A stretch of 64,000 nucleotides of DNA. Origin: Gelatoporia subvermispora B. Lineage: Eukaryota > Basidiomycota > Agaricomycetes > Polyporales > Gelatoporiaceae. Under the pieces are notes generated by a model. It did not search any database, had not been told where the DNA came from, and was given only the letters and a program-made list of their open reading frames with translations. A program made the translations under genes and the position numbers. The stretch lies in contig KB445792.1 of the NCBI GenBank assembly GCA_000320605.2, positions 501,581 to 565,580 on the forward strand, in the 5' to 3' direction. Shown piece after piece: positions 1-13,229 of this stretch (its first letter is position 1; every line of letters starts with the position of its first letter).

Positions 1-790
1 TAGGACGGTGACATCCGAGACATACGACATCCTTGCGGCGATAGCGACGACACAATGTCGAGAGCCGTCTGATAGAACAGTGCTACGCATAGAATAGAGA
101 AAAGGCTAAGAAGGTATAGCAGCTTGGACATTGAGACCCGCGGTCGTCATCGACGACAAGCACGGATGAGCGATGAGGCTTTTGGAACCTGTGATCGTCT
201 TGTAAGCGTGGTTCAAACCGGGCTACAAATGAATTGTAGCGTGGTTGTAGTGCGTTTGTAAGGGGACTAGAATCGACTACCAATGAGGGCGAGTGGATTC
301 GGGGGGCATGGCGGCGGGGGCGGATGGCTGGTTTTCAACGTCATGCAAGTGCTCCGTTGTGTCCGCCGCCTTGCTCAATTTACCGCCTTGCCTCCTTCCT
401 CCTCGCTACCTCCTCGTGTCGACGGCTAGCTTGCTTTTCCATCTCTTAGACGGTGTGCATCTCGGCAAAGGCGAACGATCTACGATACAGAAGCGAGCGA
501 ACCAAGCGACGTCCAGTCTCGATTTGCACGCATAACCTCGGAACCGGCCATTCGCAGGATAATTGCCTCTGCAGGACATCCAACCGTATCTGACCTCTAG
601 CAGGCGTTTTCGTGTTGCTTTAGGGCACGAGGCTCGGATAGCTCAAGTCGGCACGATCTGGAAGTCGGACACCTCTGCTGGGCCCCGTCCTGCGCTGTCA
701 GCTTGTGCATTCCCTCATCCATAAATCTACATTAGAATATCTCAGGAGCTTCATTACGACCGTTCAGGGTCTCTCCACCAACCACACACA
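1..790. other. 5' flank of the Mg transporter gene
   Basis: No coding region is supported here. Short open frames exist on both strands, but they show no family motifs and no splice-compatible continuation. The last 100 bases are pyrimidine-rich and run into a good start context (ACACACA before ATG) at 791, so this stretch probably holds the promoter and 5' leader of the transporter gene. I see no TATA element. Confidence 0.5.
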
Positions 791-3384
791 ATGGCTTCAC
801 CAGACGGCAACTCGATCCTCAATAGTTCCTTCTCCAGCTCTCCTAGACCCATCCGCGCGCCTTCAGACCACTCTCCTGTCCGGCACCGCCTGTCTACCTC
901 GACTGCACCGAATTCAAGTCCACCAGATGACCACAGACCCCGCTTGTCTCCTACCCTATCTCGCCAGTACAACAACCCGCACGACCCGCAGCTGCGAGAG
1001 AGGCAGAGAACGATGGACGCCGACATGGCAATCCAGCTTTCGCGTGCACGCTCGAATACCGTCACTGGCACTGGCTCATCCCCGGTCATCTCGCCAGTAT
1101 CTCCCATCGCGTCCATCCCAAGACGTGCGTCCGATGACTTGCCTGGCTCTGAGCCCCTTGCCTTCTCTTTTCAGGAGGAGCGTGATCTCGAAACCGCACG
1201 CACAGGCGGCCCGCCGGACGACATGATCGCGCCCTCCCCTGCGCCAGAGCTCCCTCAGCAACCTCTGCGCACCGACATGCACCTCAACCACCTCTCCGCC
1301 GGGCACGACCCCACGCTGCTCGTCACGCTGCAGCAGGACGCCGCGCAGGATGCGGAGGGCGACGCGCTCGGTGGGCTACCGATGTACCAGGCGAGCGTTG
1401 GCTCCCCCGGGCCCGAGCGTCCGATGTACGACTTTGACCACATGGAGATTTTTGCGCGCGAGGAGAAGGTCCGGCTTGGTATCCAGACTCCCGCACACCC
1501 TGGCACGAACGGCTTCGACTTTCACGCCAGCTCACCAAACCCTGGTGGGGAGGGCACGAGCTTGGACGGTGTGCCGCGCACGCGCCACCGCAAATTGTCG
1601 CAGAGCTCCCCGCACCCGCGCCGCGGGAAGATGGCGCTCTTCGAGCAGCCTGGTGGTGCACCACCGCCAGCCCTTGCGGCCCGGGCGCCACACCTCCTCG
1701 GGCACTACACCACCCCACTTAGCGCTGTCCCGTCGTACGAGCAGCTTCCTGGCGCAGGCCAGAATGGGTTCGTAGGTGGCGGGAACGGCGTGCCCATTCC
1801 TGGTGCCAGTACTAGTGCCGCAGGACAAGGTCACGATAGGCCATACCGCTTCTCGTTCTACTCGAATGCCCTCAGTGCGACCATTCATGCGCGGAGTCTG
1901 AGCGAGCTGCCGGCCGAAGGACAGACATTTGAGGACATGTTCCTGGGCAGGCCAGGATCTAGTCACTCTACCGGGACGACTCCGACTGCGAATTTGACCA
2001 GCAGAGGTGGTTCGGGCGGGACCTCCCCAGCTCCAGGGTCGGGGATCGCAAAGTCTGCGGGTATCAATGGGAGGTTCGGACTCATTGGCCCAGCGTCGCA
2101 GAGCCCGGAGAATTGCACGTGGTGGCTGGACGTACTTTCACCTACTGACGAAGAGATGAAGCTCCTGAGTAAGGTACCGTAGTATCCAGACTCTATAAAC
2201 CCATAGTCGAAGACTTAGTTCTTCTGTCGTGACAGGTCTTCAACATCCACCCGCTCACCACAGAAGATATCCAGATGGAGGAAACCCGCGAGAAGATCGA
2301 GTTGTTTCGGAACTACTACCTCGTCTGTTTCCGCGGCTTCGACCAGGACCCCTATTCGCCCACGCACCTGGAGCCATTGAACATGTACATCATTGTATTC
2401 CGCGAGGGTATTCTATCGGTGAGTATAGCCATTGTTGAAGCGATCTGAATTGCTCATGATCGTCGGGATCGTCGCAGTTCCACTTCCGTCCGACACCTCA
2501 TCCGCAGAATGTCCGGCGACGAATCAAACAGCTCAAGGATTATATCAGCGTCACATCTGACTGGATCTCCTACGCGCTTATTGACGATATCACGGACGCT
2601 TTCGGACCGCTGATCCAGGGGATTGAGTATGAAGTTGATAGTATTGATGAGCTTGTGCTCATTCTCAAGGAGGCAGAGCAGAGTGACATGTTGCGAAGGT
2701 ATGTGATCAGATGTCATTACTGTATGCGCATATATTCATGTCTATGACAGGATCGGAACATGCAGGAAGAAGGTCATGGGTCTGCTCAGATTGATGGGTA
2801 ACAAGGCGGATGTCGTGAAGGGTCTGGCGAAGCGTTGCAACGAGAACTGGAGAGTTGCACCTACCTCCGACATCGTACGTGCTCTGGTTCCTTCACCGCG
2901 TGCAGCCTCTCAATCCGCTTTACAGGGCCTATATCTCTCCGATATTCAAGACCATCTCATTACCATGACCCAGAACTTGAACCATTATGAGAAGATCCTC
3001 TCTCGCTCACACTCCAACTACCTGGCCCAAATCTCCATCGAGATGACGGATGCTAACAATCAGATCAATGATGTGCTCTCAAAGCTCACTGCACTCGGTA
3101 CGGTCCTGATTCCCATGAATCTCGTAACGGGTACGTGTTTCGAGTTTTGCTTCCTCGATCGGACCTTGACTGATCGATCATTCCCGCGATACAGGTTTGT
3201 GGGGCATGAACGTCCATGTACCAGGACAGAACGCCTCAGTCAGTACGAACTTAACGCGTCCGTGGTCGGGTTGCTCATACTTTCTGCACAGGGTTTCGCA
3301 TGGTTTGGCTCAATCATCGGTGCCCTGGCTGCGTTTGCGTTAATCGCGGGATATTCGACTTACAAGCTGATGGTACGGCGGTGA
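791..3384 (+). CDS. CorA-type magnesium transporter (Mnr2/Alr-like)
   Basis: A divalent-cation (Mg2+) channel of the CorA superfamily, acting in the plasma or vacuolar membrane. My exon model is 791-2173, 2236-2418, 2478-2698, 2751-2874, 2926-3130, 3195-3238 and 3292-3384, giving about 750 residues with every junction in frame and GT..AG. Residues 1 to about 440 are low-complexity and Ser/Pro-rich, as in fungal Mnr2/Alr proteins. The CorA core starts near WWLDVLSP and continues through the helical stalk. The first membrane helix ends in the diagnostic GMN motif (around 3203-3211). The second helix is coded by the last exon and is followed by a short basic tail (YKLMVRR). The Mnr2 (vacuolar) and Alr1 (plasma membrane) subtypes cannot be separated by eye. 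Intact. It converges with the demethylase gene downstream. Confidence 0.93.
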
Positions 3385-3842
3385 TGATCGGAATTGTTGG
3401 AAGAGTGTGATTTATCTTGGGCACATATTAGATGATTTTACGGACCTACACGCATTGCCATTGCCACATTTACGCGCTGCTGATTTACTCTACGTATCTG
3501 TATCACATGAATGCCATGACTGCACAACCGTTAATGCTGATATTTTGGGAGCATGTGTTTCCCTGTGGAAAGTCATCACTTGAGGCCGAGACCCGTCGCA
3601 GTAGCAATCTCACACCAATCCATCTTTGGACATATACATATTCCATGTGGCATAGAACATGAACGAACCACTGTTCGGTTCGATCTACCGAAGTCAGGAG
3701 ACAGTAAGTTAAGAAGAGGGCTACATCAGGCATCATGCGAACGAAACACAATGACATAATACAGCAGCAATCGACCAGAGACAACCAACACAACACATTG
3801 GGAATGATACTCGAGCAGACAAATGGTGACCGCAGTGTTAAG
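3385..3842. other. convergent 3' intergenic region
   Basis: These 458 bases lie between the stop of the transporter (plus strand) and the stop of the demethylase (minus strand). The region should hold both 3' UTRs and polyadenylation sites. It is AT-richer than its surroundings, and no gene is visible. Confidence 0.6.
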
Positions 3843-6800
3843 TTACGGCCTGGGGGGTGGAGGAGCAAGTGGTGGTGAGCGATGGGGGCTCAGCCCGCCC
3901 GATGACGGGCCTCCCCATCTCTCATCTTCGCGGTAACTGAGCTTGATCCGTGGTTTGGGACGCATGCTATGCGGCGAGTGCGCATCTTCGGGCAGTCTGC
4001 TTGATGATCCTGGCGGTGGGAGGGTACGGTTGGAATAGGACGAAGATGATGATGCGGTAGATCCTCGAGGCGAAGAACGGACATCCATCGGCCCAGGCGA
4101 CAGCATCATTGCCAAGGACGGAGACAGTCCAATGTTGGGTCGTGGCATGGGTAGAGGCGGGGGCTGCGGAGTATGCGACGACTGGTGCCGTTTTGGGGAA
4201 GGCATAATAGGCGAAACATGCACCTGCAAGCGGTCGTCGGGAGGCGGTGGGATCCCATCTTCCGGATATTTGCGCTTCCTACCTGTTTGTGGTGGGGTAG
4301 CAAGAGGTGAACGCAGAGGTTCGGTACGGAGCGGTTCCGGGTTGATAGGATGACTACGAGAGCCAGGAGGTGCAGCTGCAGCTGCAGCGTTACTCCACCG
4401 ACTCGTTGTCCAAGGAGGAGGCGGAGGAACATTGCGCTGCTGCGATAAAGATGAGGATGGAGGGCGGTGGTCGTAAGAGGACGGAGGCGGGGGAGGGAGA
4501 GCACCGTGCGAACTGCTGTGGTGATGGCCATGGTGATGGCTATGGTGCCCATGATGACCATGCCCGTGAGAGGGCTGAGGAATCGGTTGAATTGGGCGTG
4601 GATGAGATACGCCGTTAGAGACAGACGGATGAGAGCTATGAGGTGCGTGGGATGTGTGGGGGGTATGTGGCGTGCCAGGACCCGCACGCGGAAGAGGCGC
4701 AGGGAGAGACGTAGGCGCGGATGGAGTGCCGTTGGCAGTCACATTGTCAGGCTGACCTGGTGTGAAGCGGATGAGTTCTACAAATAGTGTGGGTGTGAAT
4801 GGTGGGCCCAATTTCATGTAGATGATCTCCTTGCTGAAGGTATCCAGCATCTCCTTGGTATCCACGTACAGTTCAGGATCAGGATTATCTGAGGAATAGC
4901 CTTCAAAACAGAGTCATAACGCAAGTGAAGCATCACGTACCGACATGTTTGACCCGAACATCCGAATGAGGATATTGCCTGTTTTTGCGAAGACAGCATA
5001 GAGGACACATCCAACGAGTTGGCAAACCGTCAGAGGGGTAGAAAACACATCCAGTGTGATATTTCTTGTTGCACAGCTCGCATTCCACAGAGGGATAGTT
5101 GAGCAGGTACCTCGTCCGGCCTCGGCAGATACACCGCGTGCCATCTACCCAGTCCTTGTCGATATCCTGGCCGAACACGAATTTTGGCCGGCGCCGTTTC
5201 CTGACGCGAGTCGGCGCGGGCTCAACGGCGAGAATGCGATGCAAGCCAGCGAGGTCGAGGCCGAACGAGACTTCCGGGTTCGGGGAGACGGCGAACTGGA
5301 TTTTGTACAGCTTACGCATATAGTGGCGCACTTGCGGGATGTACTCAGGTCGCTGGTTGGCCGGCTGAGAAGCGAACGACAGGAACTGTCCGATGACGCC
5401 TGACAGGCGGTCGACACGGTGTACAATGATCTCGAGCTGCTTCCAATCCTGAGAGTAGTTCTTCGTGACCTCCGGAGCATGAAGCAAGATTGTCGGCAAG
5501 TAGCAAAAGTGCCAGCTGCGTTCCTTGTGAAGCGTGCCGTTCCAGTGGTGATGGTCGCAGAACGGACAGGAGCCGCCATTCGCAGCGCACACGCCGTGGA
5601 AGCGCGCAAAGCAGTGGTCACACTGGACAGCATCGGAAATGGCGCCTGGAGCCGGCGGCCGCACAGGTGCGGTACAGATGCAGGTGAAGTACTCGTCGTT
5701 CGGCGGGAGATCATCTTCAGGCCTGGTGGACTCCATGACGTCGTCCAGGATCTGCTGGCCATGTGCTTGCTGGTGTTGCCTGCAGTACCAAGGGAGCCCC
5801 TCAAGCCATCGATAGTGTGCCGAGAGCTGCCTGTCGAGCTTGTCGAAGTTCGGCAGCGAGAACATCGTGAGGTGCTCTCGCGCGTAGACGCGCCACTGCA
5901 CCATCGTCCCGAACACATCCGCGTCGTCCGAGTGCACATACCGGTTCTTGAGCACCGACTCGCACCGCGTCTCGAGGTCCATCGCAAAGTCGAGTGTGCG
6001 CTTCAGGTCGGTCACGGCAGGGATGTTGTACTCTTTCTCTGCGCGCGCGATGTGTTTCATGACGTCCTGCACCTTGGGCTTCGGCGCGGTCTGCTCGGGG
6101 AGCAGCCACGCCTTTGCTTGCTTCTCCACCTCCCGCGCCTTGAAGCGCATCGCGTCGACGCGCTCGATCAGCTCTTCGTCCACCGGCACACCCGCGAACG
6201 GCTTCGCACACTCGTCGAGCTCCTCGAGCGTGCGCTGCGGCTTGTTGAGCACGTCCTTGATCCGCCCCTCCCACTGCTCGCCAGCACGCAGGAGCGACTC
6301 CAAGCGCTGCATGAACTCGGGGCCCAGCGCGCACGCGCGGGCGCGGTGCACATACTGGCGCACGCTCTCGAGCGACGTGTGCGCCTCGTCAAACTCCTCG
6401 CTCAGCTCCTTGATCAGCTGCTCGCGCATCACGAGCTTCTCCACCTCCACAAGCTCGTCGACGAGCACATTGAGGGACGACCCGTCGAGCAGCAGGCGCT
6501 CGCAGCTCTGGATGTACGCGTCGCGGTCGCGCGGGGACGGCGGGTTGTCGAGCAGCGCGCGCGCCTTCGCCTTGATGTCCTCCGCCTCGCCCGCGAGGTT
6601 GCGCATGTACCCGATCTCGGGGCAGTCGAACCCGAGGCCCTCCACCTCCTTCAGGAGCGCATACACGTCCGCGAGCGCGCGCTCCGGGCGCTCCGGGCCG
6701 TCGTCCCCGTCCGTCGTCGAGCGGCCGCGCGACTTGCGGGGGCGCTTGCGGCTCGGCTTGCGGACGAGGCACGCGTTCGCGGCGTCGACCCACTCGTTCG

Positions 6801-9800
6801 CGCGCACGACGCACTTGCGGAGCATGTGCATCTCGGGCAGCGGGAAGCTGATGCGGTCGCCCTCGGCGAGCAGCGCGCGCAGGCTGCGCAGCGGCGGGCG
6901 GGCGCTCTCCGCAAGCAGCTTCGTGAACTTGGCGCGCCATGCGCTTGGGACCGCCGCGCGTTCCGCGATGCGCGCCTGGATGTCCTCGAGCTCTGCGTCG
7001 CTGAAGCGCTTGCGCAGGACACGCCCGGAGGAGCACTTGCAGAGCATGGCGCCGTGGGAGGGGCACACGACCTTGCTGGTGCACGAGCAGGTGATCTGCG
7101 AGAGGTAGCAGAACGCCTTGCAGTACGAGCACTGGTACTGGTCCTCGGGCCGATCGACCTCCTCGACGATCTCCGACGTGACGTCGCCGTGGATAGCCTT
7201 CTGGCGAAGAGACACCTCGCGCTCGACCATCTCCTTCAGGCTGTCGTTGATCCTGCACGAAGCCATGAATACATGCAGCCTTCTCTCAACGAAACGAATA
7301 CCCACCAAATGGCCGTCTGGATGGACTGCGACTGTTGCGTGATAGTGATGAGCAATTCATCGTGGGAGAACACCGGGTGCTTCTTGTGTTCCTGGTACCT
7401 CTTCGCGCAATCGAGGCCGAACGGCAGCCAATCTGGGAGCGCGAAATTGACAGCCTCGTTGAAGTTGAGCTGCCGCACTGGTCAGTCTCTGCGCCACATA
7501 CTGCCAGCGCAAACTGATGTACGTACACCGTGGTTGAAGCCCGCGTGATACGCCTTTGGGAATGTGACGACAAACTCGCCTGCGCGCTGGTTGCACGCAT
7601 ACACGTCGACGCCCGCCTCGTGCAGGCGCTGCGGGTTCATGAGCGTGACGAGCTGGAAGAGCAGGTCCGGCTGCGCCTCGAACAGGTCCGGGGCCTCAGT
7701 GCGGATTGCAGCCTCAAACCTATCAGCATGCGAGCCTGGCACGCTGTACCACGTCTTCGTCTCGCCCCAATGCACTGTGCGACACACCAACACATTGAGC
7801 GCTGTCCGGCCAATCGCATCTAGTCACGGGAGGCACTCACTGTAGTTGATGCTGTACGTATAATGGTCCTCATTGTGCCAGCAGAACGTCGAGAACACCA
7901 TGCCCACATACGTCCACGGCACCGTCATGCCCGAGATATCGGACTTGATATACCTCAGCAGCGAGTCCTGGAGGATCGGAATATTGTTCAGGTTCCACGG
8001 ATCGCGCGCGTACGGGTCGAGCGGGTGCGTCTCGAGCGTGGGCATCCCGCTCCCGTGCGTCGTCGAGTGCACGTCCGCGCCGTACTCGACCTCGACCGTC
8101 TCCGTCTGGCTGCGCACGAGCCGCCAGAACTCGAGCTCGACGTCGCGCTCCGCCACGCGCGTCTTGTCCGCGAACCAGTTCACCGTCGGGTCGTCCCGGT
8201 CCAGCTCGCGCTGCCGCATGCGCGCCTTCACCACCGCGGGGTCCTCCTTCTCGTCCGCGTCTCCCATCTTGACGTCCCCGTCCGCGTCCTTCGCGCCCTT
8301 CGCGTCGCTCGTCTTGTCCGTGCTCTCTGCGTCGCCAGACTGCCTGTACTTCGTGAACCAGATCTTGCGGAACTCGGCATCGCGCGCCTGGAAGCTGGCC
8401 AGCGAGTGTTCCTCGCCCTCGTCGAAGCCAAAGTCGCCGCCGGTGCCGAAGAGGCAGGTGTGGCAGAACCACTGGCCTTTGGGAATAGACGACAGCGGCG
8501 GGTCCAGGCAGAACGTGTGGAAGCCTGCGCAACAACGATTACGACGTGGGTTCATCGTGAGAACAGGGCGAACCAGACGTGAGCACTCGGCCGCCATGAA
8601 GTGTGTCCGACGAGAAACCACGTACCGCAATCGCAGCCATCGCACAGCAGCATCTCCTGGCCGTGGTTCTTCTTCTGACAAACCTCGCAATGCGGCTGCG
8701 CAGTCGCCCGCCGATGCGTGAGGAACCGGCTCGGCATCCGGTCAACGAGACTCAAGAGACATACCTCCGACGCGCCCTCCTTCTCCCCCGCGCCGTTCCC
8801 GTTCGCATGTACATTCGAAGCCCCCCGCTTCCTCGTCGCTGCACGCCCGAGAACACCAAGTGAGTTCCCGTCCCCGACACGTCTCGCGACACAGAATGCG
8901 CCAGCAACTCACGTGTAGCACCGTCATCGTCCTTGCGTCTCGTGCGCCTCTCTTTCAACTCGCTCTCATCCGGCGGCTCGGACAACGGGCTTGATGTCGA
9001 CGTCAGCGGGCTCCCAGGTGGGCTGTCCTCCGCCTTGGTAACGGCAGCGCCGTTCCCGTTGCCATTGGTCTCAGTTCCCAAAGCCACCGCAGCAGCCTCC
9101 CCCGAGAGTGACGGGGAGAGGAGTGGGGAGGCGCGCACGCGCTGACAGAATTCTTCATACGGTTTGATCACACGCGCGTACGAGTTCTTGAGCTGTGTGG
9201 AGAGCCCAGGTACGCCGGTGTATCCCAGCAGCCGCCCTAGGTCCGCCCATTTCTTGCCACGGGTAACCTATGTGGTAAAGAGTGAGTATATGCACATCAT
9301 GAGCAGGGTGATCTTCAAAAGGGTAGTGTGGCGGTGCAGTGGAACTAATGTAAGAAGACCGGCCACCATATCTCGACTCGATCAAAAAATCAGAAGATGA
9401 TCGGAAGCGACGAAAACAAAGATGGAAGGTCCCCAAAATGATACTTCAGTGATGGTACAGTAAGATTGGGTTGAGACGCAGAAAGGCGATGGAAAAAGTT
9501 GTCAAAATGTGAACGCTATGAACATCACGCACTGCTTCGTAGCCGCCGAGCCTATGCACTTCCTTGCGCAGCAGCCAAAGATCGAGCGGACGGTGGTTGA
9601 TCGTAGGCACAGAGACGCGCGGATTGCCCTGTTGTTTGTGGAAACGATAGAGTTGTTCGAGAAAGTTAACCTTTGCGCGTGCGCACGCCTCGATCGAGTT
9701 TAAACGTTGTAGCCGCGTTTTGAAGCGGAATTTCTAAGCGCGCGTGTAAGTATTTCCGGGATGACATGCAATGCGGCGAAGCGAAGTGGAGAGAAAAAAG

Positions 9801-10541
9801 ACACACCTCTGTGTCGGTGACAAAGGGCATGCGCCACGCCGGAGGGGGGACGATCTTGCACATGCCATAAGTCCTTGCCTCATCGCCAATTTCGCGGATG
9901 TAGCGCATCGGATCCCGCCACTGCTCCTGGGTCGGGTGATATACGGGGCATTCTGTCAGGCCAAACGGACGTGGCTCTTCCTTGTCCGGGCTGGGCGGGG
10001 GTGCCGTGCGCGGGCGGGGCGTCTTGACGCTCGCGAGGTCGAGGGCGGGGGGCACGGGAATGGGGGGCCCGCGGTAGAGGGGGATGCGCACGCCGTCCTC
10101 GGGGTCGTGGTCGCGTGCGCCGGGGTCGTGTATGCGCTCGGCGTCGACGTCTGCGTCGCCATCGGGGTCGTCCGGGGAGGTGAGGGAGGACTGGGCGTGG
10201 GAATGGAGGGCGGCGAGGGCGTCGGTCTTGCTCTTGCGGGGGGCGCGCTTGGGGCTCGCGGTGGGGTCGGACGCGGAGGCGTTCACGGTGGAGCTGGAGT
10301 TGGCGGGTGCGGTGGGCAGGTCGGGCCGTTGGACGGGAGTAGCGCCCTGCACGGGGATGGTAAGGCAGGAAATGAAGGTCCTCTGGCGAGCGGTGTCGGT
10401 CTTTGAAGGAGACGGGGAAGCGTTGGCGTTCTCCTGGGCAAGATCTGGTTTGAGGGTGGGAGCGCTGCTGGTGTTGCTGAGGCGGGGGCGACCGCCACGG
10501 CGCGAGGGAGAGCCGCGCTGGGGGGAGGCGGGGACGGGCAT
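3843..10541 (-). CDS. KDM5: KDM5/Lid2-type JmjC histone H3K4 demethylase
   Basis: A nuclear Fe(II)/2-oxoglutarate dioxygenase predicted to remove methyl groups from H3K4. Domains in order: a disordered N-terminus; JmjN (near 9800-9960, [10 protein letters not shown]); ARID (9150-9740, including [13 protein letters not shown]); PHD1 (8450-8700); JmjC (about 7500-8100) with iron ligands in HNED and in YHAGFNHG; C5HC2 zinc finger (7020-7200); a PLU-1-like helical region; PHD2 (5530-5700); PHD3 (4960-5150). The tail (3843-4750) is rich in Pro, Ser and His. I followed the splice junctions through PHD1, JmjC and the last intron, and all stay in frame. A very long exon covers about 4940-7300. The three-PHD order matches S. 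pombe Lid2 and animal KDM5. The start at 10541 is the first Met before JmjN in the frame; JmjN is preceded by about 190 residues. The gene appears complete. Confidence 0.95.
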
Positions 10542-13229
10542 GGTCCCGGACTTGTACGCGATGTGCGGTTGTGTGTGCAGGCGAGGCTACAGGATGGCTG
10601 CGAGGGGAGTGGATGGGCGGGCGAGTGGTGGGGGAAGGAAAGAGACGGATCTGAGCCACACATGGACCGCCAACCCGCGCGGCAGGGCGGGCCTCGATTT
10701 CCCACATGCCCGAATTGGCAACTTTCGCTGCTCCCAGCACGCACAACGTTCGCTAATACTTTGCTAGCGTCTCTCGCCGCACAGCAAGCGCGCAGTTTCT
10801 CCGATGTGTCCTCTCGCGATTATTCTAGCAAACTCCCTGGTGGCCCCGCGCTGCACCACGCACGCCGCGACCGGACGCCGCGACTGCCTGCGACGGGTCG
10901 GACAGTCTCGGACGCTCGCGCTCATGTGCCGCGCGCAGCCGGCGAGCGCGAGCGGGCGTCTCAAAAACACTTGCCCCTAGCCGCCAGAGCCTGGGCAGCC
11001 CTCAGCCACCGCCACACCATCGCGGAGTTGCCTCGCGCACCGATCTCCCCCTTTGCGATCACCCCAAGCTCTCTCCTTTCCGTGCTCTCGCTACGCCTCG
11101 TGTTATTCAGAATTTCTCTTGCGCTGTGGCAGAACACACGTAAGGTGGTAGAGAGACGCGCAGGCGCCTCCGATCCGACGCTGGTCCTCAATAGGATCTC
11201 TCGTGCAGTTATTGCCTCCGTGCAGAACGCGGCCCCTGGCACCCCTCCGATCCGTCTTCTCAGACTCGTTCCTCACCGCCTGCCCGTCCCCGCACGCCTC
11301 CCAATGTGACCAGCCACTCGAGTGCGCAGCCAGCCTGCGCTAGAGTAGACCGCGAGCTCCTGGTGCGATCTATGCTCTGATCAGACGCCGGCCGATGCCC
11401 ATCACCCGCATCGCCTTCTTGGGCTCCCGAACGGGGTGTTTCTTTGCCCCCGCCCAGTCTGGCAATTCCTCTATCGCCATTTCACATGGCTGCTGTACCA
11501 CGGATGTCACCCGTGGACTCGAATCACCGACGTGCGTGCAATTCATCGCCATCACGCCTCCTATATATCATCACACCGTTGCGCTCCGCCGCCAGCCCAC
11601 TCTCGACGGAATTCCCCCGCGAACGTCAGCGTGCGCCATGCGATAGCCAATATATGTGTCACTGGACGCTGGCGACACCCGCGCGCAGCGGGCGTCCCCA
11701 CCATGTGTACAACTTACAACCTTATTCCAGTGGATCAGAACCACCTCATGACGGGCGCCAGGAATGATCCGGGCGCAGAACTTCCCAACGTTCCGAGCCA
11801 ACCTGCTGACACCCACATCCACTTCTCGCGGCCGCACCGACCACATCCGCCGCGCTCGCTTGGCGCCGGTCACGACGCCGCACACGTCCCGCATCCCGTA
11901 ACCTCCCCTGCCAATCTCCGCCCGGGTGCCCCCAGCAGGAGACATGTCATCCCAGTTCGCCCGCACCCACCTCGCCAGCTCTGAGAAAGGAAGCACCCAG
12001 CCCGTTCCTGCGGCATGTTCGGTACACGCAGCGACAGTGTTGCTATCGCTCTTCACCCGCGGAGATGGCCCACCACGAACGCACGCGAATCGCCCTTCTA
12101 GTCCACCCGCTCCGGAGATACAGGAACACCAAGCGCTCCCCAGCAATTCCCTGTGCCCGCTTCTCGCAGAAGCACCCCATCGACGTCGAACCGCTCCATT
12201 TAGCTCGCGCAATGTCGTATACGAAACCACGCCCTGTCTTCGCTTCCCCCCTGCGATGCGCTTCGCCCTCCACGACCAGCGGCCTCCGCCGTTTCCTACA
12301 CCCCCGGCACCCGTGCCAACGCAACTAGTGTGGCCGCCGCTCTGGGGGGTTCCGACGCTATATCTGCGCTTGGCCCGCCCGAGACCGTGTCCTTACTCTC
12401 GCGCTCGTCAGCACCAGCCTGGATATATATACGCATTCATAAGCAGGCACCCCGCATCAACGTACTCCCTAGTTTCGCCGGCGGCGGGGCCTACACATCT
12501 CAGCCTCGCGGGGCCAACATGCGCTCGCGGATATCGAATGGCACACTTCGCGGGATCCTTCTTACATCGTTACTGAACGCTAGCCTTCTGCCAGGCGTAC
12601 GGCTACCCGCAGCCAACCATACGCCTCAATTTCATCTCGGCTCCTCCTGAGCACCCGTTACTGCATTGCTGGGCAATTCATCACTACTATTGACAGCTGA
12701 TTATCGCCCCTGCAGCGCGTCATGGTGATCCGCCTAACACGGGAGCGCTCCGACATGCCTCCGATCAGAGTGGCGCACCATCGTTTCTTAACGGGATTGA
12801 ACCCGATCGTAACAGGTTTCACGAGCAGTGCAGCGATCGTTCCCCAAACTACAGCGGGAGCACAGATGCCTTGCACCAGGTAGCCCATGATAGCTACATT
12901 GTCGGTATCATTGACTTCGACTCCATGGTGGCCGTTTTTCTCCGGAGGGTCGAGACACGGCCTGGTAGATGCAGTAGACGTAGTTCAGATCTTTACGCCC
13001 GACGATCGTTACAACAGACAATAACACCTGGTTCCTGATCGCATGATCGAGTCTCAAATGACAGCGGGAGCAGGTCTGCACAATCCAGCAGAATCTCACA
13101 ACAACATAATAATAAACGACAAGAAACAAAAACAAAAAATAGCGACCGACAAAGTCAGCAAACACGAAGGCCAGATGCCATGCCTGAAAAGCAAAAAGTG
13201 AAGCCCGTGTCGTAGTGTGTATATCCAAC
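10542..13229. other. gene-poor GC-rich intergenic stretch
   Basis: About 2.7 kb lies between the demethylase start and the tRNA gene. Several frames over 150 codons are open, but their translations are Pro/Arg/Ser/His-rich with no motif or splice structure, as expected for open frames in GC-rich DNA. The part next to 10541 must hold the demethylase promoter. A TATATATA-like element lies at 12423-12430. A long untranslated or non-coding transcript is possible but not shown. Confidence 0.45.
12519..12650 (+). CDS. possible small ORF with hydrophobic N-terminus
   Basis: A 43-codon frame starts about 90 bases downstream of a TATATATA element (12423-12430). It has a basic start (MRSRISNG) followed by a Leu-rich stretch (GILLTSLLNASLLPG), which looks like a weak signal peptide. 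The mature part would be only about 15-20 residues. There are no homologues I recognise, no intron and no further supporting evidence, so chance is a fair explanation. Confidence 0.15.
   Translation: MRSRISNGTLRGILLTSLLNASLLPGVRLPAANHTPQFHLGSS

Noticed and set aside
5419..7548. 709-codon plus-strand open frame opposite the demethylase gene
   Set aside because: It mirrors a GC-rich conserved exon on the minus strand. The translation is Arg/Leu/Ala-rich without motifs, whereas the minus strand has zinc fingers and PHD domains.
11571..12230. 219-codon minus-strand frame in the GC-rich gap
   Set aside because: Composition follows GC content, there are no motifs, and no splice continuation was found.
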